64,000 nt of DNA, taken from assembly GCF_004634215.1 (NCBI RefSeq), contig NZ_SMMH01000018.1:1-64000 (forward strand), given 5' to 3'. Origin of the DNA: Deinococcus fonticola (GTDB lineage Bacteria; Deinococcota; Deinococci; Deinococcales; Deinococcaceae). The notes beneath the pieces were generated by a model that saw only the letters and a list, made by a program, of their open reading frames with translations, had not been told where the DNA came from and ran no database searches. Position numbers and translations under genes: made by a program. Shown piece after piece: positions 41,380-48,999 of this stretch. Numbering within the stretch: position 1 is the stretch's first letter; every line of letters starts with the position of its first letter.

Positions 41380-42573
41380 ATGTCTGATCTCCGTGTGGCC
41401 CTGCGTGCTCAGTTCCCCAGCCTGGCTTCGGGGCGGGTCTACCTGGATAACGCGGCGGGCGGGTTGATTCCGCAGCACGGCATCGACGCCGTGCAGGCGC
41501 ACCTGACGCGGTACGGTGCCACGAACGCCCTGCCGGGCCACCAGCCGGGCGCGGAGGTGCTGGCCCTGCGGCAGCGGGCGCGTGAGGCCACGGCGCTGTT
41601 CCTGAACGCCGACCCGGCGGACGTGGCCCTGGGGCCGAGTGCCACGGCGCTGGCGTTTCGCCTGGGCGCAGCGTTCTCGCGCCTGTGGGGCGCAGGGGAC
41701 GAGGTGATCGTGTCGGGCCTGGAGCACGAGGCGAACGCCAGCCCGTGGCGGGAACTGGAACACGTGGGCGTGAAGGTGAAGGTGTGGCACGCCCGTCAGC
41801 CGGATATGCGCCTGCACCTGGACGACCTGAAAGCCCTGCTCACAGAAAGAACGCGTCTGGTCTCGGTCACGGCGGCCAGCAATGCGCTGGGCGTGACGCC
41901 TGACCTGCCTGCCATCACGCAGATGGTACGGGGCGCGGGCGCCTGGACCGCCGTGGACGCCGTGCATTCCAGTCCGCACCATTTGCCCGACGTTCAGGCG
42001 TGGGGCGCAGACTTCGTAATGTTCAGCCCTTACAAGGTGTTCGGCCCTCACCTGGGGGGATTGTGGATTAAGGGCGAGCACCGGGAGCGCCTGCCTTGGC
42101 CGAAACTCAGTTTCTTCGCGCCCGGCGACATGGCGGGGCTGGAGCACGGCACGCCGCCGTACGAGCTGCTGGCCGGGTGGCTGGGTACGCTCGATTACCT
42201 GCGCGAACTGGGCGGGAAACCCGAGTTGACCCGTGCGGCGCTGGTGGCCGCTTACGGCCATATCGAGGCCCTGGAGCAACCCATCGAGAAAAAGCTGCTG
42301 GAGGGCCTGCTGGCCCTGCCGAACGTGACCGTGTACGGCCCCCACAACCTGGACGACCGCGTCGGAACGGTGGCCTTCCGCGTGAACGGTGAAACACCCA
42401 CCCAGACGGCGCAGCGCCTCACCGCACAGGGGGTCGACGTGGCGGCGGGGCATTTCTACGCCGTGCAGCCCCTCAGCGACCTGAACCTGTATCCCGAAGG
42501 CATTGTGCGGGCCAGTATTGCCCACTACACCAGCCAGGAAGACATCCGGCGCTTCCTGAACGCCCTTGCCTGA
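41380..42573 (+). CDS. Class V aminotransferase, cysteine desulfurase-like
   Basis: This 397-residue PLP enzyme is of the NifS/SufS fold group. YLDNAAGG starts the fold. The internal aldimine lysine is in FSPYKVFGPHLGGL near residue 215, with the Asp-containing VDAVHSSPHHLPDVQAWGADF before it. The catalytic Cys region of true desulfurases near the C-terminus lacks an obvious Cys (GHFYAVQPLSDL), so desulfurase activity is doubtful; the group of desulfurase-like proteins with unknown substrates (VC1184-like) fits better. Confidence 0.86.
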   Translation: MSDLRVALRAQFPSLASGRVYLDNAAGGLIPQHGIDAVQAHLTRYGATNALPGHQPGAEVLALRQRAREATALFLNADPADVALGPSATALAFRLGAAFSRLWGAGDEVIVSGLEHEANASPWRELEHVGVKVKVWHARQPDMRLHLDDLKALLTERTRLVSVTAASNALGVTPDLPAITQMVRGAGAWTAVDAVHSSPHHLPDVQAWGADFVMFSPYKVFGPHLGGLWIKGEHRERLPWPKLSFFAPGDMAGLEHGTPPYELLAGWLGTLDYLRELGGKPELTRAALVAAYGHIEALEQPIEKKLLEGLLALPNVTVYGPHNLDDRVGTVAFRVNGETPTQTAQRLTAQGVDVAAGHFYAVQPLSDLNLYPEGIVRASIAHYTSQEDIRRFLNALA

Positions 42574-42607
42574 AGGCGCTTATGCCTCCTCTGGCAAGAG
42601 AAGGGTG

Positions 42608-43159
42608 TTACTTTTCGTTGAACGCTTCCGCGGTGGTGGTGAGCCGTGAGCCGATCCCCGGCAGGCGCGTGTAAGCGGCATTGCGGTTCACCCAGTTCAC
42701 AATGCGCTCGGCTGGATAGTCCTGCCCGTTGAATTCGCCGTTCTCGGTGGTGTGGGCGTCCTGCACCAGCGTCACCGGGTAGCCGCGGTACAGGCTGCCG
42801 TACAGCGTGGCCGTGATGCAGGCGTCACTCTGCGCCCCACACAGGATCAGTTCGCCCACGTCCAGTTTCTCCAGTTCCGCTTCCAGATTCGTTTCCGCGA
42901 ACGAATCCCCGAACGCCTTTTGAATGACCGGTTCACCCACCCTGGGTTGCAGTTCTGGCACAATCTGCCAGGCGTCCGTGTCCTTTTTCATCCAGTCGTC
43001 GTGGTGCTGCACCCACACCACGGGCACGTCCTGTTGCCGCGCTTCGGCCACCAGCCGGGCGATATGGCCCACCACCGTGTCGCGCTGGTAGGCGCTTTGC
43101 ACCACGTCGTTCTGGACGTCTACCACCAGCAGGCCCTTCTTCGAGCGGTCTTTTTTCAT
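42608..43159 (-). CDS. Isochorismatase-family hydrolase
   Basis: This 183-residue cysteine hydrolase has the catalytic triad visible as VVDVQND (Asp), QKAFGDSF (Lys) and CGAQSDACITATL, where the last Cys is the nucleophile. Nicotinamidases, isochorismatases and unknown amidases share the fold; the metal-binding set of a nicotinamidase is not seen, so no substrate is given. The start is ATG at 43159, six bases after TACGCT; the longer open frame to 43273 has no support. Confidence 0.9.
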   Translation of the reverse strand: MKKDRSKKGLLVVDVQNDVVQSAYQRDTVVGHIARLVAEARQQDVPVVWVQHHDDWMKKDTDAWQIVPELQPRVGEPVIQKAFGDSFAETNLEAELEKLDVGELILCGAQSDACITATLYGSLYRGYPVTLVQDAHTTENGEFNGQDYPAERIVNWVNRNAAYTRLPGIGSRLTTTAEAFNEK

Positions 43160-43165
43160 GCCTTC

Positions 43166-43171
43166 AGCGTA
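43166..43171 (-). promoter_or_regulatory. -10 box of the isochorismatase gene, leaderless
   Basis: TACGCT ends 6 bases before the ATG at 43159, but GAAGG in the spacer could also be a weak ribosome site. Confidence 0.4.
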
Positions 43172-43358
43172 AAGGCTATTCCCGTCAGAAAGTGACGTAA
43201 AGTCGATGCCGCACCAGCGTTGCCTGACGCCGCGCCGGGCCAATTGCCAGTCGGACATGAAACGGTCTGGCATTACTGTCGCGGGCCGCCGGACAGGAAA
43301 GGCTGCTCACCTTTCGTCTCTCCTCCTTTTCGCGGATGCCTTTCACTGCTGCGTGCCT

Positions 43359-43364
43359 TACGGT
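43359..43364 (+). promoter_or_regulatory. -10 box of the tandem Nudix gene, leaderless
   Basis: TACGGT ends 5 bases before the ATG at 43370. Confidence 0.5.
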
Positions 43365-43369
43365 AAAGC

Positions 43370-44350
43370 ATGTCTGAAGCCCTGAACTTACGCGCTGTGT
43401 GGGGGAACCGTCCGCTGCTGTCCGTCGGGGTCAGTGTGCTTCTCCAGGATGAAGGGGGCCGCGTCCTGCTGCAACGCCGGGGTGACGATGGCCTGTGGGG
43501 AACGCCGGGCGGCGGTCTGAACCCCGGCGAGGACTTCCTGACGGCGGCACACCGTGAGCTGCTGGAGGAAACCGGCTTGACCTGTCCGAACCTGAAACTG
43601 CTGCCACTTGCAGAGGGCCTGGTCAGCGGTTCAGACTTCTGGCACCGTTACCCCAATGGGCACGAGGTTTACATGCTCGGGCGGCGGGCACATGGCACCT
43701 TACCTGCCGCTGCACTGGCGCACGCGAATCCTGACGACAGTGGCGAAACCCTGGAGTTGCGGTGGTTTTCGCTGGACGACTTGCCGGAACTGAGCAGCAA
43801 CACCAACCGCGCCAGCCTGAATGTCCTGCGTTCACGCGCTGGCCTGAGCCCGCTGCCCCTGAACCCCGTGCCGCCTGCCCCGCCTGTCGGTTCGCACCTG
43901 CTGGACTTGCGAAAACTGGTGGGTTCACGCCCGCTGTTTGCGCCGGGCGCCAATGTGCTGGTGGTGAACGGTGAACACCGGCTGCTGCTGCTCCGCCACG
44001 CGGGAACGGGGCGCTGGACACTGCCGGGCGGCAGTCTGGAACCCGGCGAGACGTTCGAGGCCTGTGCACGCCGCGAAACCCTGGAGGAAAGTGGCCTGAC
44101 CATACATGAATTAACGCCGCTGCTGCTGTGTGCTGGGGCAGAGTACCGCTTCACTTACCCGCACGGGGACGTGGTGGACAACGTCTCGGCGCTGTACCGC
44201 GCTGAGGGCTGGAGTGGCGAACTCTGCCTTCAGGTGGAAGAAGTGCTGGAACACGCCTGGTTTTCTGCCGACGCCCTGCCACCGGACGAGGCCCTGAGCG
44301 GCGCCCTGATTCGCACCCACGTCGGGCACTGGCGGAACACGTTGGCCTGA
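43370..44350 (+). CDS. Tandem double-Nudix hydrolase
   Basis: The 326 residues contain two complete Nudix boxes: GGGLNPGEDFLTAAHRELLEETGL at about 47-70 and GGSLEPGETFEACARRETLEESGL at about 222-245. Both keep the REx2EE core, so both domains should bind metal and hydrolyse a nucleoside-diphosphate-linked compound. The two domains are related but diverged, joined by a Pro-rich linker (PLPLNPVPPAPPVGSH). Deinococcus is known for many Nudix proteins. Substrates of both sites are unknown. Confidence 0.9.
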   Translation: MSEALNLRAVWGNRPLLSVGVSVLLQDEGGRVLLQRRGDDGLWGTPGGGLNPGEDFLTAAHRELLEETGLTCPNLKLLPLAEGLVSGSDFWHRYPNGHEVYMLGRRAHGTLPAAALAHANPDDSGETLELRWFSLDDLPELSSNTNRASLNVLRSRAGLSPLPLNPVPPAPPVGSHLLDLRKLVGSRPLFAPGANVLVVNGEHRLLLLRHAGTGRWTLPGGSLEPGETFEACARRETLEESGLTIHELTPLLLCAGAEYRFTYPHGDVVDNVSALYRAEGWSGELCLQVEEVLEHAWFSADALPPDEALSGALIRTHVGHWRNTLA

Positions 44351-44490
44351 CTTATACCAATTGCGGTTCTATCGCTGCTTCCCGGCGATATCACCCGACT
44401 GGAAGGAGAAGCAAAAAATACGTGCTGCAGAAAATGAAAGAGGATTGCGGTGCTTTTCCGAGAGTCCTATGGAATTGGACGCAGTGCGTA

Positions 44491-45213
44491 TCACGCCAGC
44501 AACTGCGCCAGCCCTGCGGAGGCCTTCTCACGCAGGCTGAAAGTCAACAGGGGCGTCAGTTCGGTGGCGTCCGGGTTGATCTCGATGACGACGGCGCCTT
44601 CGGCCATGGCTTCCAGCGCCAGCCCGGCCGCCGGGTACACCACGCCGCTGGTGCCGACAATCAGGGCGACCTCACAGGTGTGAAAGGCGTTCTGGGCGGC
44701 TTCCAGGGCGTCCTCGGGCAGGAACTCGCCAAACCACACCACGTTGGGCCGCATACGGTTCCCGTTCGGGGAAGTGGGCGGCGTCTGCAACGCGTCTGGC
44801 GCGGCCAGCGGGAAAGTTTCGCCGGTTTTCTCGTCCCGTGCACTCAGCAGGTTGCCGTGCAACTCCACCAGGCGTTTACTTCCGGCGCGGGCGTGCAGGC
44901 CGTCCACGTTCTGCGTCGCCAGAAAAAAACCTTCCCCTTTCTCGCGCTCCAGCCCGGCCAGCAGGCGGTGGCCCTCGTTCGGTTGGGCGTTCAAGATCTC
45001 GCGGTAACGTCCAGCGTACCACTCCCACACCATCTCCGGGTCACGGGCGTAAGCGGGCGGACTCGCCAGGTCTTCCGGCCTGAAGCGCGCCCAGTGGCCT
45101 GTCTGCGCGTCCCGGAAAGTCGGGATACCGCTCTCGGCACTGATGCCCGCCCCGGTCAGGACGGCCACTTTTTTGGCGTTCCTCAATGCCGCCCGCGCCT
45201 CGGTCAGGTTCAT
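44491..45213 (-). CDS. cobB: CobB-type sirtuin, NAD-dependent deacylase without zinc cysteines
   Basis: The 240-residue sirtuin has LTGAGISAESGIPTFRDA for NAD binding, QNVDGLH at 101-107, the catalytic His119 in ELHGNLLSAR, and the final GTSGVVYPAAG and EINPDATELTPL. The YxxR pair (Y66, R69) of class III enzymes, which favours succinyl or malonyl groups, is present. The usual four zinc-binding cysteines between residues 120 and 155 are absent: that segment has none. Activity therefore needs testing. ATG 45213 lies six bases after TACCCT. Confidence 0.85.
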   Translation of the reverse strand: MNLTEARAALRNAKKVAVLTGAGISAESGIPTFRDAQTGHWARFRPEDLASPPAYARDPEMVWEWYAGRYREILNAQPNEGHRLLAGLEREKGEGFFLATQNVDGLHARAGSKRLVELHGNLLSARDEKTGETFPLAAPDALQTPPTSPNGNRMRPNVVWFGEFLPEDALEAAQNAFHTCEVALIVGTSGVVYPAAGLALEAMAEGAVVIEINPDATELTPLLTFSLREKASAGLAQLLA

Positions 45214-45219
45214 GCTTAC

Positions 45220-45225
45220 AGGGTA
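45220..45225 (-). promoter_or_regulatory. -10 box of the sirtuin gene, leaderless
   Basis: TACCCT ends 6 bases before the ATG at 45213. Confidence 0.5.
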
Positions 45226-45294
45226 AGGCACTGGCCGACTCCCTGTAAGTCAAGTATGAAAACCGTCTATCAGGCGAGGGTCTCTGTGGAAAGA

Positions 45295-45300
45295 TAGGCT
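45295..45300 (+). promoter_or_regulatory. -10 box of the restriction-modification gene, leaderless
   Basis: TAGGCT ends 5 bases before the ATG at 45306. Confidence 0.45.
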
Positions 45301-45305
45301 TTGAC

Positions 45306-48300
45306 ATGGTAAAAACTCCCAGAACAGCCTTCGGCGATTATGTGAAGGCCATCCGCAAGGTTCACGGCAAGGGGACGCCCGAGAATACCTATCTGCCACT
45401 GCTCAAAGAGTTGCTGGACGCCTTGCTGCCCGAATACGAGGTCATCACTCACCCCAGTAAAGACGAGCAGGGTCTGCCCGACTTCGGCCTGAGGGAAAAG
45501 GATGGAGCCGAAAATGTGGCTCTCGGTGAAGCAGAGGCCCTGGATGTTCCGCTGGCGAAAAATGTACACGGGCTGGAGCAGGCGCGGCGCTACGCCCGGC
45601 AGAAGCCCACGCTACTGACCAACTTTCACGAATTCGTCGTGCTGGAGGGCGAGACCGAGCTGGGCCGGTACACCATCCCCCACGCCGACTTGACCAGCGC
45701 GACCACGCCCGCCGACCTGGCAAAAACTCACCTGGACGAGTTGAGCGCCCTGCTGAGCGTGTGGGCCAGCGCACGCGGCAGCCTGACCCGGCCTCAAAAG
45801 ATCGCCGGCTTACTGGCTTACTATGCCCGGCAAGCCATGCACAACCTGGAAGGACAGGACGCCGACGCCCTGGCCCCGCTGCGCAAAGCGATGGAAGACG
45901 CCCTGGGCACCAGTTTCACCCTGCCCAAGATCGAGAAGAACAAGAAAAACGCTGAACAGCAGCGCAGAGAAGAGGCCAAATGGGCCGAGAAACAGGCCGA
46001 ACTCGATCACTTCTTCCGTTCCAGTCTGGTGCAGGCCCTCTTTTACGGACTGTTCGCTGGGTGGGTCGCTGCTGCCAGGACAGGCAAGGGCGCTGAGATC
46101 AGCCGTGGAAACATCGCCGACGACCTGAATATTCCCGTCATCAGCCTGCTGCTCGACGAGGTGAACACCTCCCGTAAGCTCACCCGGCTGGACTTGCGCG
46201 CCCTGGTTGACCGCGCCCTCGACATGCTGCGGCGCGTGGACGCCGAACCCTTTTTGAAGAGTTTTCAAGAAGGAGCCGCCGTCACGTACTTCTACGAGCC
46301 GTTTCTGGAAGCCTTCGACGCCCAGCTCAAGAAAGACCTCGGCATCTGGTACACCCCGCATGAGATCATCCGCTACCAGATCAGGCACGTTCACGGGCTG
46401 CTCCAAACCCACCTGAACTTACCGCTAGGCCTGCTCGACCCGAATGTGACCATTCTCGATCCCGCCACGGGCACCGGAGGCTACCTGCTGGAATTGGGCC
46501 GCTTCCTGACCGCCGAAATGCAGAAAGAAGGCAAAGGGCGCGTCGGCGCACGGTTGAAAGAAGCTTTCCAGACCCGTATTTACGGCTTCGAACTGATGCC
46601 CGCGCCCTTCGCCATCGCCCACCTGCAACTGGCCCTGCTGCTCAGCGAAGCGGGCGCACCCCTCAACAGCGATGAGCGCGTCGGCGTGTACCTCACCAAT
46701 AGCCTCAACGGCTGGGAACCTCGCAAAACCAAACCCGACCCCCTGTATGGCGAGCTGGCTGAAGAGCAGGAGCTGACCGACGAGGTTAAACACCACCGCA
46801 AGATCATGGTTATGATCGGCAATCCGCCTTACGCCCGCTTCGCCGATATGCCCGACAATCCTGAAGAATTGGCCCTGGTCGCCCCATACAAAACTTGCTT
46901 GCGCGAAAGCTGGGGCGTAAAAAAACAACTCCTGGACGACCTGTATATACGCTTCATTCGCCTGGCCGAGTGGCGCATCGCCGAGAACACCCAGGCAGGT
47001 ATCGTCTCCTTCATCACCAACCGCAGTTACCTGACGGGCATCAGTCACCCGGTCATGCGCGAACACCTATTGAAGCGCTTCGACCACCTGTACATCGACG
47101 ATTTGCACGGCAACCAACGCGCCCACAAAGCAGGTGACGGCAGTGTGTTTACCACCGACACCAGCGGCGGCATCAAAGTGGGCGTGGCGGTTGGTACCTT
47201 TGTCAAACTGGCAGACAGCCCACCCGACACGCTAGCGCAAGTGCATTACCGCGATTACGAAGGCAGCGGCGAAAGCAAACGTCAGGCGCTCCTGGAAGAA
47301 GCCACGCCGTATGAACCCGCTTTCACCCCCAGCCGCAAACACCGCTACATCTTGAAACCCCTGAACGGAGAAGATGCGTACTGGGACTGGCCGAGCGTAG
47401 ACGAGATTTTTCCAATGCGATTTAGCGGCGCTCAAGCTGCCAGAGATGGTATTGCAGTCAGTTTCCTCGGAGAGGGCCGCCAGAAAGCTGAAGACCTAGC
47501 CGACGAATTGATCTCTGATGCGAGCTTCATCGAGAAGTACGCTGAAGCCTCTCTTGAGAGGGATGGCAGTCTCAAGGGACGAAATGCTGTTATTGGGAAT
47601 GAGATTCAGCGAATTGCCGTTCAGCCATATTTATTCCGTCCGTTTGATCTTCGGGAGGTTCTCTGGGATGACCGCCTGCTCATTCGTGATCGCCCAGAAT
47701 ACCTTCCTCAGATTAGTGAAAACGCCTTCCTCATCGCCAGTCAAGTCATGGAGAAATTCGTAGAAGGTGAAGAAGGCGCTCCTCTCTTTGACCGGGTGGG
47801 ATTTTCAAACGTTGGTATCGAGTTCCATCACATGCGACCAGATGCAAGAGCAATCCCTCTCCGCTTGCGTTTCAAGCATTTCGCTTCGGATGAGCAGTAC
47901 GAGTACCTGCCCAACATCTCCGACTTTTACGATGATCTGGCACGGGCGGGGGTGTTGAAGGTCGCGACTGCGAAAGCGGGGTCAACTTGCTTGCCTAGGC
48001 CTAAGCCTGCGCCTGTGCTGTCGCGGTACGGCGTGGTGAGGGACGAGAAAGGGCGGCCCAACGCGCTGGCGTGGGAACTGGCGGAACAGGTGTTTTACCA
48101 CGCGTTGGCGGTGCTCAGTGCGCCCTCCTACCGCGCCGAACATGCCGAGTATCTGGCGGAAGATTGGCCCCGTGTGCCGCTGCCTGGCACTCGCGCCGTG
48201 CTGGCCCAGGGAGCAGAACTGGGCCGCAGGGTGGCGGCGCTGCTTGACCCGCAGGCGCAGCCGGACGTGCCGCGCTCGGTGGGCCGCCTGGTGACGCCGG

Positions 48301-48617
48301 GCACAGACATGGAAGCGCCGGAAGCGGAGTTGAACATTGGCGTCAAACCGCGCTATGACGCCGGGCGAGAAGTGTATGTGTTGTCGGACACGCTGGAATT
48401 AGCGGGGGTATCTGAGGCAGTCTGGGGGTTCACGCTGGGCGGGTATCCGGTACTGAAAAACTGGGTGGAGTATCGCAAAGGCCGCAAGCTCACGCTGGAC
48501 GAAGCCGATTGGCTGGAAAGTATCGTGCGGCGCGTGCAGGGGTTGCTGAACCTGGGGCCTGAACTCGACGCCGGGTATACAGCGGCAAAAGCCACTGGGG
48601 ATACGGCGCCGAGCTGA
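45306..48617 (+). CDS. Single-polypeptide restriction-modification enzyme (N6-adenine methylase with nuclease and specificity domains)
   Basis: This 1103-residue protein has a PD-(D/E)xK-like nuclease domain at 1-140, with LPDFGL (D59) and LGEAEAL (E75, E77), so the usual Lys is Glu. A helical connector follows (150-340). The adenine methylase has motif I ILDPATGTGGYLLELG (383-398) and catalytic GNPPY (505-509). A target-recognition region and a C-terminal Type ISP-like domain (YLFRPFDLREVLWDDRLLIRDRPEYL) complete it. No helicase domain is present, so it resembles type IIG more than type ISP. Expected role: modification and perhaps cleavage of DNA. DNA around 47395-47930 is clearly AT-richer than the rest. 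Confidence 0.86.
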   Translation: MVKTPRTAFGDYVKAIRKVHGKGTPENTYLPLLKELLDALLPEYEVITHPSKDEQGLPDFGLREKDGAENVALGEAEALDVPLAKNVHGLEQARRYARQKPTLLTNFHEFVVLEGETELGRYTIPHADLTSATTPADLAKTHLDELSALLSVWASARGSLTRPQKIAGLLAYYARQAMHNLEGQDADALAPLRKAMEDALGTSFTLPKIEKNKKNAEQQRREEAKWAEKQAELDHFFRSSLVQALFYGLFAGWVAAARTGKGAEISRGNIADDLNIPVISLLLDEVNTSRKLTRLDLRALVDRALDMLRRVDAEPFLKSFQEGAAVTYFYEPFLEAFDAQLKKDLGIWYTPHEIIRYQIRHVHGLLQTHLNLPLGLLDPNVTILDPATGTGGYLLELGRFLTAEMQKEGKGRVGARLKEAFQTRIYGFELMPAPFAIAHLQLALLLSEAGAPLNSDERVGVYLTNSLNGWEPRKTKPDPLYGELAEEQELTDEVKHHRKIMVMIGNPPYARFADMPDNPEELALVAPYKTCLRESWGVKKQLLDDLYIRFIRLAEWRIAENTQAGIVSFITNRSYLTGISHPVMREHLLKRFDHLYIDDLHGNQRAHKAGDGSVFTTDTSGGIKVGVAVGTFVKLADSPPDTLAQVHYRDYEGSGESKRQALLEEATPYEPAFTPSRKHRYILKPLNGEDAYWDWPSVDEIFPMRFSGAQAARDGIAVSFLGEGRQKAEDLADELISDASFIEKYAEASLERDGSLKGRNAVIGNEIQRIAVQPYLFRPFDLREVLWDDRLLIRDRPEYLPQISENAFLIASQVMEKFVEGEEGAPLFDRVGFSNVGIEFHHMRPDARAIPLRLRFKHFASDEQYEYLPNISDFYDDLARAGVLKVATAKAGSTCLPRPKPAPVLSRYGVVRDEKGRPNALAWELAEQVFYHALAVLSAPSYRAEHAEYLAEDWPRVPLPGTRAVLAQGAELGRRVAALLDPQAQPDVPRSVGRLVTPGTDMEAPEAELNIGVKPRYDAGREVYVLSDTLELAGVSEAVWGFTLGGYPVLKNWVEYRKGRKLTLDEADWLESIVRRVQGLLNLGPELDAGYTAAKATGDTAPS

Positions 48618-48620
48618 TGT

Positions 48621-48905
48621 CTACAGCCGCCTTTCGAGGTAATCGGCCAGCAGGCGGTAGCTGCGGGTCTTCCCGGCGATGTCGGCGCTGCCGTGGCCCT
48701 CGTCGCTAAATTCGACGTACTCGAAGTGCTCACCTTCCTTCTTGCCGTCAGCGATCAGCGCGTCGCGGAAGTCGCGGGCCTGGTTGATCGGGTAGCGCGT
48801 GTCGTTGGTGCCATGCATCATGAACATGTGGGCTTTCAGTTTGCCCGCGTGGGTAATGGCGCTGCGCTCGCGCCACAGCTCGGCGTCGGCCACGGGGTCG
48901 CCAAG
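48621..48905 (-). pseudogene. S9 prolyl-oligopeptidase-family peptidase, C-terminal remnant
   Basis: About 95 residues matching the end of S9 peptidases remain: LGDPVADAELWRERS, the acid strand MMHGTNDTRYP, where Asp is the catalytic acid, and SDEGHGSAD with the catalytic His. The nucleophile Ser and the N-terminal propeller are missing. The remnant breaks at about 48905, exactly where repeat A4 begins, and the open frame continues into the repeat (MQNYAIRG) without similarity to peptidases. Confidence 0.8.
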
Positions 48906-48990
48906 TGAGTGAATTGCATTGAGCAGATGGAAGAATGGAGCCATCCGGGGCGCTTTCCCACGGATGGCGTAGTTCTGCAATCTGCTCTAG
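48906..48990. repeat. Hairpin repeat, copy A4 (partial)
   Basis: The right half of the family is kept: GTGAATTGCATTGAGCAG and AATGGAG, then a hairpin GCCATCCG / CGGATGGC with a GGGCGCTTTCCCA loop, and the end TGCTCTAG. The left end is absent. It joins a beheaded peptidase gene to the upstream region of the carboxypeptidase gene. Its TAG end forms part of that gene's -10 box. Confidence 0.8.
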
Positions 48991-48993
48991 GCT
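48988..48993 (+). promoter_or_regulatory. -10 box of the carboxypeptidase gene at the repeat edge
   Basis: TAGGCT ends 6 bases before ATG 49000. The first three bases belong to repeat A4's TGCTCTAG end. Confidence 0.5.
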
Positions 48994-48999
48994 CTGGGT

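Noticed and set aside
44357..44478. Possible additional repeat copy, CCAATT...AATTGG
   Set aside because: Six-base arms 110 bases apart are expected by chance, and the interior does not match the repeat family.
44491..45231. GTG start of cobB at 45231
   Set aside because: The GTG lies upstream of the TACCCT -10 box and lacks a ribosome site; the ATG at 45213 fits the leaderless pattern.
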